From: Panulirus ornatus | Taxonomy: Eukaryota; Arthropoda; Malacostraca; Decapoda; Palinuridae | Direction: 5' to 3' | Assembly: GCF_036320965.1 (NCBI RefSeq) | Contig: NC_092270.1 | Location: 18,087,940-18,151,939, forward strand | DNA: 64,000 nt | In this document: positions 55,960 to 64,000 of the stretch, piece by piece | Layout: the number at the start of each line of letters is the position of its first letter | Position numbering within the stretch: position 1 is the first letter of the stretch | Position numbers and translations under genes: made by a program | Notes under the pieces: generated by a model | The model's input: the letters and a program-made list of their open reading frames with translations, nothing else | Database searches by the model: none | Told to the model about the DNA's origin: nothing

Positions 55960-57600
55960 CGTAGATGCTCATAGGTAGGTGCATACTACCCCTTTCTCCC
56001 GTTACATAAGATGCATAGATCCTTTTAATCTTGCAAGGTAGGAATTTTCCCTTAGTCCCTCCACTTAAGACACAGATTCTTTTCGTCAGTCTTTTTACAC
56101 TGTTTCTCTTCATATGTCTGAACTATTTCAGCCCAAAGGTTGGCCCTGTCGGTGAGACTGCACTTGCATACACACCTCTCTGATCAGCACTTCCCTTCCT
56201 TACACAGTCAACCTGCCTCATGCCACTTATTGTCTGCAAGCATTTCATTGCAAATATGTTTGTTCTCTTCCTTTTGTATCAAGGCTCAGGTTTCTCATCC
56301 AGTCATTGCTGTGAGGACTATTATACCTTCAAACATAATTGCCTCTGACCTTTCCTCCTGCATGCTACATAATGCACCAAGGACCTACCCCCCTTTCTTC
56401 TACCATGTGACTCAATCTGCTCCCAATGTTTCCTCTGCTACTACATCCATTTCCAGCTACCAAAAACACCCCACTTCTTACGAGTTCACTTCAGTCTAAT
56501 TTGCACTCAAATTATACTCTTTTACATCACTCTTATTCATACTTACTCTCATATTTCTCCTCTTACACTGCCTCAGACTCTGTCACCAGTTTCTGAAGTT
56601 TCTTGATAAGCAAACAGCATCTGTTTCACCTTTTATGTTCACCTTACCACCAACCCAGCATTTGGTAGACCCACTCCTCACTCTCTGACCCTCATATTTA
56701 CATATTCACCACCCCTTCCAGTAACAGATTAGGCAAATGAGTTGATATTGTACATTCTTGATGCAGACCCACCTTCAGTGAGAGCCATACACTCTCATTC
56801 CTTCCTACTTGTACACATACCATCATCTCCCAGTAAAAGTTCAACACTGCATTTAGTAGTTTTTCATTTACTGCATATATATGAAGCTTTTACTAGAAGT
56901 CCTCTTTGCCAATCTTATCCTTTCTACAGGTCTGTAAGTGCCAAATACAGTTTATTCTAACCCTTACCATTGATATTCATCAAAGCAAACACTTCCACAT
57001 AATCATTACTTTTGAAGCCTCAATGTGTTTTTCCAGTCGGATGTTTTATGTATAATTGCCACCACCCTCTCAGTTGGCACCTAACCAGACATATCTCTCT
57101 GTCTCATGTATTCACTCAGAATCCCATTTCCTTTGTATGAAGGCACTGTGCATGCATTCTACCAGTCCTCTGGCATCTCATCATGGGCCATACAGATGTT
57201 GAACAACCTGGCTAACCAGTCAATAGTACTGTCATCCCCTTCTTAAACTCATTTGTGATCTCCTCTCCTGGTACTTGCCACATTTCATCTTGTTTAAAAC
57301 TTTCAGTACTTCCTAACTTTTTATCATATCATTTGCCATAGCTTTGTTGCTCCACTTGCCATCATTCCAAAAACACCACATTCACCACCCTGTTACCTTA
57401 CACGTTAAGCAGTCCCTCAAAATACTCACTCCATTTCCTTTCCACCTCTTCTCCACCAGGTACCACTTTCCTACCCATTATTCTCATGGTTGTCCCAATT
57501 TGGTCGTGTTTTCTTCACACTATTCACCTTCCAAATCATTATCATTCTCTTCAAAAATACTTGTTTAAAAGATGATTTATCACCCTGATTATTAGACCTT
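55960..57600 (-). mobile_element. Ancient RTE-like LINE copy
   Basis: Recognisable on + as reverse complement. At 57137-57240, AAGGCACTGTGCATGCATTC and CCAGTCCTCTGGCATCTCAT correspond to the VPEDWRNACIVPL region. At about 57418-57445, CTCAAAATACTCACTCCATT corresponds to WSEYFEGL. At 56305-56345 there is the GIVVP region. Frames are destroyed throughout. Confidence 0.72.
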
Positions 57601-57947
57601 ATCATAATGGAGAACAGATGCTAGCTCACGTAGCAGTTAGAATATACTTTTTTGGTGTGAATGTTCTTTCTATGATACATTTAGGATCAGGAAGACTGCA
57701 ATCCCTCTAGCAACCCTTTACCAGTTACCTAGTGCTGTGTTACAGATGATAAAGATAATGTATCTGGGACCTGGCATCTTTCGAAGCTAGATAATGGTCA
57801 TTGATTGTGCAATTTTCCTGCACAATCCAAACTATTAAGAGAGGACAGTATTATGGAGGCAGAAACTAACCATAAGATGAAATATGCTTTTTGTACCTCT
57901 TAGATTCTTCAGTTTTTGCTTTTACATGAGCGTGTCATAAGCATATA

Positions 57948-58045
57948 TGTTTGAGGACAATATGTGGTGTGAGGTAGTTTGATGGAGTAAGTAATGTAAG
58001 GATAAGAGAGATGTATGGAAATAGTGTGGTTGAGAGAGCAGAAGA

Positions 58046-58048
<3 letters not shown>
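57948..58048 (+). mobile_element. Short RTE-like LINE fragment (C-terminal ORF region)
   Basis: TGTTTGAGGACAATATGTGG, TGTGAGGTAGTTTGATGGAG and GTGGTTGAGAGAGCAGAAGA match the LRTxCGVRWFD and VVERAEE coding region on +. It stops abruptly at the (TA)n tract. Confidence 0.8.

Positions 58049-58133
<85 letters not shown>
58048..58133. repeat. (TA)n microsatellite
   Basis: About 42 uninterrupted TA units. Open frames of alternating Ile and Tyr across it are meaningless. Confidence 0.97.
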
Positions 58134-58137
<4 letters not shown>

Positions 58138-58138
58138 T

Positions 58139-58478
58139 CATATTTTTATACTTTGTCACTGTCTCGCGTTAGCGAGGTAGCACAAGGAAACAGACGAAAG
58201 AATGACCCAACCCACCCACATGTACATGTATATTCATAAACGCCTCACACGCAAATATACGTACCTATACATTTCAATGTATACATACACAGACATATAC
58301 ATTTATACACTATATACACATACACATATTCATACATGCTGCCATCATCTGTTCCCGCTTCCACCCCGCCACACATGAAATGGCACCCCCCTCCCCCTGC
58401 ATGCATGCGAGGTAGCACTAGAAAGGGACAACAAGGCCACATTCATTCATATTTAGTCTCTAGCTGTCAAAGATAAAG
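58139..58478 (-). mobile_element. RTE-like LINE, long 3' UTR fragment
   Basis: The tail (+ TACTTTGTCACTGTCTCGCG at about 58149) is followed by the TA/CA-rich 3' UTR and ends at TAGTCTCTAGCTGTCA. Orientation is opposite to the fragment on the other side of the (TA)n tract. Confidence 0.82.
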
Positions 58479-58955
58479 AAAGGCCACATAATTTTGGAAG
58501 CCATATGTCTCTGCTAGTGCAGTTATGATGGGAATGCATTAAAAGTAATCAATTATATAACATTACTGGTTGTCAGATTTATACAGAACATCAAAAGACG
58601 GTTTCCATCCTTGTGTATCAGTTGTGAATGATTTATCAATGCCTGAATGGGAGGCTTAGGATCAACATATGAAACATTAAGTAAAGAATTCTTTGCATTA
58701 AATTGTATTGATTTTGAAGTTGGCAAAGATCCACTTTCCAGTTATGCATAACATCATTTTTTGTGTTTAACAAGGCCTTTTGGATCTGAATTGTAATTTG
58801 ATGCAGGTGTTGGGTGTATTGAATATGTGTATGTTGTAATTTTTTCATTACATGAACAATTTTCATTATTGTAGGAGGTATTTCAATGATGTGTATTGCA
58901 TGGTGGACTTTTTTGAAAACCCAGTCATTTCAGACTTTGATATACCATATGAGTT

Positions 58956-58957
<2 letters not shown>
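58479..58957 (+). other. Intergenic, nothing recognised
   Basis: No assignable feature. A short frame starting [20 protein letters not shown] (from 58877) runs into the (TA)n tract and has no recognised relative. Confidence 0.4.
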
Positions 58958-59037
<80 letters not shown>

Positions 59038-59060
59038 AATATATATATATATATATATAT
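58958..59060. repeat. (TA)n microsatellite
   Basis: About 50 TA units, interrupted once by TGCAAATA at about 59033. Confidence 0.95.
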
Positions 59061-59291
59061 TTTTTTTTTTTTCATACTATTCGCTATTTCCCGCGATAGC
59101 GAGGTAGCGTTAAGAACAGAGGACTGGGCCTTTGAGGGAATATCCTCACCTGGACCTCTTCTCTGTTCCTTCTTTTGGAAAATTAAAAAAAACGAGGGGG
59201 GAGGATTTCCAGCCCCCCGCTCCCTCCCCTTTTAGTCGCCTTCTACAACATGTAGGGAATATGTGGGAAGTATTCTTTCTCCCCTATCCCC

Positions 59292-59297
<6 letters not shown>
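59060..59297 (-). mobile_element. Short composite SINE-like element inside a (TA)n tract
   Basis: Same plan as 9700-9945. On + it reads poly-T, TCCCGCGATAGCGAGGTAGC, the body with GAACAGAG and CTCTGTTC arms, an A-rich spacer, the LINE 5'-UTR-like head, and CCAGGGATA running into (TA)n. Both flanks are TA repeats. Confidence 0.85.

Positions 59298-59370
<73 letters not shown>
59296..59370. repeat. (TA)n microsatellite between two composite elements
   Basis: About 37 TA units joining the 5' tip of one element to the poly-T of the next. Confidence 0.95.
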
Positions 59371-59386
<16 letters not shown>

Positions 59387-59470
59387 CAAACTATTCGCCA
59401 TTTCCTGCGTTAGCGAGGTAGCGTTAAGAACAGAGGACTGGGAAGTATTCTTAATCCCCTATCCCCAGGG

Positions 59471-59472
<2 letters not shown>
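59371..59472 (-). mobile_element. Composite SINE-like element with 139-bp internal deletion
   Basis: Has the poly-T, the LINE-like tail block (GCGTTAGCGAGGTAGCG), GAACAGAGGACTGGG, then directly AAGTATTCTTAATCCCCTAT and the terminal CCAGGGATA. Relative to 59060-59297 the segment between two TGGG tetranucleotides (59125-59128 and 59264-59267) is gone. Confidence 0.85.

Positions 59473-59537
<65 letters not shown>
59473..59537. repeat. (TA)n microsatellite
   Basis: About 31 TA units beginning at the CCAGGGATAA tip of the preceding element. Confidence 0.95.
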
Positions 59538-59540
<3 letters not shown>

Positions 59541-60326
59541 TACATTGATCACAGAGTTGCAGATATGTGCACCATGTGATGAATTCATTTCTATAGATGA
59601 ATTTCATAAAATTGTGAATATCTTAATGAACTAGTGATATTTGTTTTAGACATTTACCAGTTGCTTATATATAAAGGCAAGAATTGAGCTTGTTTTTGTT
59701 TAGAAAAGTAGTCTTAGGTGACTATATTTTTTGACAGTCTTTAAAGCAATCATGGTATCTCCTGTCCTTGTCATGAAATCTTTGATTAAATGACCATATA
59801 AACAGAAGTGGTATTTTTAGAGATTTCAGTTAGGTTCAATGCAATATTTTGAGTAAATCGTTTAAGTACACTTACAAACCGTGTTAAGATTAGATTTGGC
59901 ATTGACAGGTAGGAGGTCATGAGAAATATTTTGCTTTTCTTTTGTTACATTGTAAGACATTAAGTGTGGGGTTTACTCCAGCTGCCCTTCTGAGGAGGGA
60001 GAGATCTTGATGCAGTTTCAGAGTGTTGTGATACTTAGCTTTATGACAATGGAAAATTACACTAATTTTGTGAATTTTCTTTTAGAAAATATATGGAAGA
60101 TTAGGCATCAATTAGTTTCCTCATCCTTAGAAGCACAAAACTTAATACTGGTTTACTTAACTAGAACTGTGGTTTTAGCCTTCCTTCTGGCTAATATCTT
60201 ACCTTGACAGCAAGTGTGATTCTTGATATTTTTGACTTCTTATACTTGATTGATCACAGCTTTTTAGTGTTATATCCTGCTTCTAACCACCAAGTGAAGC
60301 TGATCAATTATTTTTGATAAGTTTAA
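59538..60326 (+). other. Intergenic, nothing recognised
   Basis: About 790 bp without a recognised gene. The frame at 60007-60207 shows no domain. Confidence 0.4.
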
Positions 60327-60560
60327 TTTTTTTTTTTTTTATAAACTATCCGCCATTTCCCGCATTAGCGAGGTAGCATTAAGAACAGAGGACTGGGCCT
60401 TTGTGGAATATCCTCATCTGGCCCCCCTCTGTTCCTTCTTTTGGAAAATTAAAAAAAAGAAAAAAAACTAAAGGGGAGGATTTCCAGCCTCCTGCTCCCT
60501 CCCCTTTTAGTCGCCTTCTACGACACGCAGGGAATACGTGGGAAGTATTCTTCATCCCCT
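60327..60560 (-). mobile_element. Short composite SINE-like element, tip missing
   Basis: Colinear with 9700-9945 from the poly-T through the tail block, hairpin body, A-rich spacer and 5'-UTR-like head. It stops at TTCATCCCCT and lacks the final ATCCCCAGGGATA. In LINE sense this is a 5' truncation of about a dozen bases. Not in a TA tract. Confidence 0.85.
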
Positions 60561-61734
60561 TACTTTGTTAAATATTTTCCAAGCCTTTGCCTGGAATGGA
60601 CCCTTGCCTCTAGATGCTCCCTCTGTCCATACAGTGGTGTAAAACACTATCTGTAAGAGTCTCGTACATCAATTTCCATCCTTATAGCAGCAAGGGAGAC
60701 ATACAGAGTATTTATGTTTTGGCTACTGGATTTTAGCCTGTTGTAATGACAGAAATTTAGATCCTACAAACCTGCAAAACTTGCATTTTTAGGCAGGTTT
60801 TTTCATTTCTCCAATACTTGTATGTTATTTTTCTTTGTCCTTAATTCTGTATCTCTTTGACCCTTTTTATATTTCATTTAGTGCTGGGTCATGATAAGGA
60901 CTTTTGTCTTTGAGTGAAGTTTTGGACATAAAAGCAAATTATATACCAGAGAGTACTTAATGTGGTTCGAGTAAAATTCAAGTAATGTACTACCTCCATG
61001 CAGTGTTAGAAATGACCTTTAAGTATAAAAAGAGTAGGATTAGGAAATGAAAGAGAGGTGGAGGATGGTAGCAAAACAGATTTGATGAGAAACCTTAAGA
61101 GCCAAGTAATTGAAATACATTTTGAATACGGTCAAAGTAGACACATCTCTCTGAGAAGGCACAAAAGGATATACTTCCTGTGAAGTCATCACTGCTCCTA
61201 CAGATGGAAGTCTCTAAATGAATGTAACGAGTATGTACTACCTTTTGTATGCCATCCTGGTGTAATCCCTTATGCCAAAAAGTCATAAAATTAACAAGAA
61301 TTTATTCAATATTTGTGCCTAAAATTCTGATATAACAATTGCTTTGGTCATCAAAGCACTTCAAAGTGTTTTTTCCATAATGTTGACTGCTTATATCCAC
61401 AGTAAAAATTTTTGCAAATGCAGCACGATATAATAAAAGAATTTTTTTTTAATAGTTTCAGGATGTATAACTATTTTTTTATTCCATTTCTTATGTGGAC
61501 TCAGCTGGAAACTGGTAATTTTACTGATATTTGGATTGTCCAAGTTGCTAATGCTTGCCTTTACGTAGTATTTTACTATATGTGAGTGAAGTTCATAAGA
61601 TAACGCAAGAGTTTGATATATTGCCCATCTCTTGCCACATACATGGGTCCAAGTAAAGTAAAACTTTTTCATGGGCTGATGATTGATTGGACACATGTTG
61701 CTGAATTCGTAAGAGTTACAGCTAGTGTAACATT
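60561..61734 (+). other. Intergenic, nothing recognised
   Basis: No assignable feature in about 1.2 kb. Confidence 0.4.
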
Positions 61735-61860
61735 GACGGTATCTGTAGAGACACCATAACTGGTGAGCTCGAGTACTGCTTTTTTTTTTTTAGCCTTAAC
61801 AAGCCACTGGCAGAGGGCAACTCTGCCTGGTGCAGTGTTTTCAGACACCACTTATTTCTT
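61735..61860 (-). repeat. Fragment of the GATA-tailed LINE 3' region
   Basis: On the minus strand, GCAGAGTTGCCCTCTGCCAG, GGCTTGTTAAGGCT and CACCAGTTATGGTGTCTC follow the order of 54107-54190 (GAGTTGCCCTCTGCC, GGCCTGTTAAGG, CTAGTTATGGAGAG). Confidence 0.5.
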
Positions 61861-62419
61861 CCTGAATTTGGTAGTTATTAGTATGTTTGAGAAAGATGCG
61901 CTGTAGTCTAGTAAGTAGCAGTTTCCCCCAAGTTTAGTCCTCTTTTTGGTTTCTGGTGTGGCAATAGTGTAGTGTCTTCAGTCTTTGGGGGAGACACATT
62001 AGTAATGATTCCTCTCAACAATTGTTATTAGTGCTTTATATGAACTTGCATACTAGGGAAGGATAGAAGACATTGAAGAAAAGGATCAGAAACATTGACA
62101 AGTAATGGAAGCACATAGGAGAGAGCAAAAATGAGAGGAGAGATTGTAGTCAGTGGCATGGAAAGGAATTCAAAAGCATTATTCTCTTGTGAACAAAGTT
62201 GATAACAGAAAAGCAAAAATTGGGCCATTTAACCTCATTAGGACAATTGATTTTTGGTCTCCCTCCAGTGAGCAAAAAACTAATTTTTTTCATGAATAGT
62301 TGCACAAGAAATTCAAATCATTATTTTCTTTATATGAATTTAGGCAACCATTCATAATTTAGTAAAAAATTCATCAGTTTAGTCGGTCCTTAATGAGCAA
62401 ATTTTTTTCCCCGTCAGGA
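61861..62419 (+). other. Intergenic, nothing firm
   Basis: No gene is seen. 62280-62345 (CACAAGAAATTCAAATCATT..TTTTC) may be an outlying part of the dispersed repeat that follows. Confidence 0.35.
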
Positions 62420-62490
62420 CACTTTTTTGCTATGGCCACCCCATTGAGGAAGTTTCTGAAAGAAACAGGCATAAGAGATATAGATAGATC
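62420..62490 (+). repeat. Tail fragment of the GATA-tailed LINE family
   Basis: GCTATGGCCACCCCATTGAG, then AAACAGGCATAAGAGATATAG and ATAGAT match the ends at 14262 and 54262. Confidence 0.6.
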
Positions 62491-62494
62491 ATCT

Positions 62495-62830
62495 TGTGCA
62501 CCAAGAACTATCAGAACCATTATTTTTCATGTGAAGTATTAGCTAAGTATTTCTAGTTTAACATTATATTGTACTAGATTGGCCAATCCTAAGTATGAGG
62601 CTTGGGTGCTACAGGTGGTAGGGGTGGGTGCCACATTTGTGGCGAGTCATGAGAGAAGGTATGGAATCATTCAACGTAGTCACCAGTGGGTTACTGAAGC
62701 CTCCAGGTAGCTTTAATAACTCATTCTTTGTTGGGTTGCCATATGTGGCCAGCCAGCAAAGCCTAAAATACCAGATTGACACCAGTAGCTCCCTACTGTA
62801 TGTGCACCCGTAGACTTTTAGGGTTGAGGT
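62495..62830 (+). repeat. Dispersed repeat family, copy 2
   Basis: Second copy of the family at 52900-53320, with the shared blocks listed there. The frame at 62628-62813 runs through it and is not taken as coding. A further GAGCACTATGCAGTAGC block (62950-62975) belongs to the GATA-tailed family. Confidence 0.5.
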
Positions 62831-63000
62831 TAAAGAGAAGTATGAAAATGATCTCAAGAAAATATGCATGATTATATCAGATCACTATAAGTCAGTAAAG
62901 TGCATGTTAATTGAGGATAACAGCAGTTCTAAACAAGCAGCACTTGTGGTGAGCACTATGCAGTAGCTCTGCCTCATGGCAATATATTTTCATAATCACT

Positions 63001-63045
63001 CATAGTTAGCATGAGTGTGTGTCTCTCTCTCTCTCTCTATGTAGG
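63001..63045 (+). repeat. Short TG/TC microsatellite
   Basis: GAGTGTGTGTC followed by (TC)n of about seven units, at about 63012-63038. Confidence 0.7.
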
Positions 63046-63089
63046 TAGACTAAGAATATGGATCTGTGTGAATATAACAAACAGAAAAT

Positions 63090-64000
63090 TCAAAGCACTT
63101 AGCAAATAGAACTATGTTAGATGAGGATGATGTTTTATCGGGAGTTCCATAGAAAATAGTATTAACCTTTACACTGTTTGTAATGATGATGTGCGATGGA
63201 CATTGAAGTAAAGGAAGTTAAACCAAAGCACCTGCTCAGCAGGTGACGCTAAAGTAAAATATTCATGAGATATAACAAAAGAAGAGTACAAGAAGACTTA
63301 AATGTAATATGTCACTGGGCAGTGGGGAATCTGATTTTGTTTGGTGAAAAAAAAATTTGAACAACTAAAGTCATGAAAGCTCAGCAAAATATTGGGAATA
63401 TCATATAAGGAAAAGATTTCAGTATTGATGTGAAAGTTGAAGATATATAATGATCACAAATAGAAAGCTGCAAGTCAGAGATCACATTTGGAAAACCTTT
63501 CCAGTGCATCAGGTAAAGATTGGAATGATGATATGAGAATTTTTACCAAAGCCAACAGAAAGCTGATGTTGAAAATGTTCAGTACATAACAAAATTGGAC
63601 ACTGCTGTGCTGTATGGTATGAAAGTGGAAGACTTCAGAAACCTCACAAACAAGACCAAGGCTGAAAGAACTTGAAACTAGATAGCATAGCAGGAAGTAG
63701 AGAGAATTAGAAAAATCCTCACAACTAAGAAGAAATGGAAAGATAAAACTTTTAAGCAGACATCATAAAGGTACCTTACAGTGATTAACAAGGCCTAGCA
63801 AAAAAGGTGTTGAGACCATTCATTGTTTTGCAAAGCTGATAAGACAAATGATTAAAAAAAGTTATTAGCTAAGTTCAACTGTGTTAATATGTATAACTGT
63901 AGAGAATAACAGTATTACTAAGCCCTGCCATGAGGCAAACTCATTGGTAGGTGCTCCAATGAACAGCACAGATATTAATATAAGCAGAGAGATCAGCATA
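63090..64000 (+). mobile_element. Decayed Jockey/CR1-type LINE, copy 2
   Basis: Follows 54830-55870 in order. It has VLSGVP near 63137, a block like GACGCTAAAGTAAAATATTC (compare GGCACTAAAGTAAGTGAAAT), then GTCACTGGGCAGTGGGGAAT (compare GCAGTTGGGCAGAGGAGAAC), ATGATATGAGAATTTTTACC, and CACTGCTGTGCTGTATGGTA. No frame survives. The window ends within or just after it. Confidence 0.6.

Noticed and set aside
58048..58133. Ile-Tyr alternating open frames over (TA)n tracts, here and at 58958-59537
   Set aside because: Any TA repeat is open as Ile-Tyr; no gene content.

Overview
Eukaryotic, AT-rich, repeat-laden DNA with long introns and no operon-like packing. The repeat families (an RTE/BovB-like LINE with a GCGCTACCTCGC-type tail, a short element sharing its ends, a GATA-tailed LINE, a Tigger, a hAT-like MITE) look arthropod, most likely a decapod crustacean. 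That assignment is from recognition of repeat style and was not tested by a search.

One host gene is supported. Three exons on the + strand (1317-1462, 10275-10475, 30070-30268) splice in a single consistent phase and encode the C-terminal part of AMFR/gp78, the ER-membrane ubiquitin ligase of ER-associated degradation. They carry a CUE domain, an acidic linker, and the helix that in gp78 binds the E2 UBE2G2, followed by a stop at 30266-30268. The membrane and RING part must lie upstream of the window. The two visible introns are 8.8 kb and 19.6 kb and are swollen by transposons.

Intron 1 (1463-10274) holds an old RTE copy, a younger 5'-truncated copy, a mid-age copy, a Tigger fragment, a short composite element and a 56-bp minisatellite running to about 20 bp from the splice acceptor. 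Intron 2 (10476-30069) holds a GATA-tailed LINE remnant, a twin-primed RTE copy with an open 728-codon RT frame, a nearly intact full-length RTE copy on the opposite strand (one stop and one single-base deletion), and further nested or 5'-truncated copies. The + and - copies form a long inverted repeat inside one intron.

Downstream of AMFR (about 31-64 kb) I recognise no host gene. This part has minisatellites (44-bp, 39-bp and about 40-bp units), a tRNA-derived SINE with A and B boxes, a perfect 17-bp-stem hairpin, an RTE insertion with a 13-bp target duplication, a hAT-like MITE with an 8-bp duplication, ancient RTE copies, two decayed Jockey/CR1-type LINE copies, and three copies of the composite short element, two of them embedded in (TA)n tracts.

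The most interesting system is the RTE LINE and its apparent parasite. The short element has a head matching the LINE 5' UTR, a tail matching the LINE 3' end, and an unrelated body that can fold into a nested hairpin. The LINE itself falls into two 3'-UTR subfamilies, and the short-UTR one looks young.
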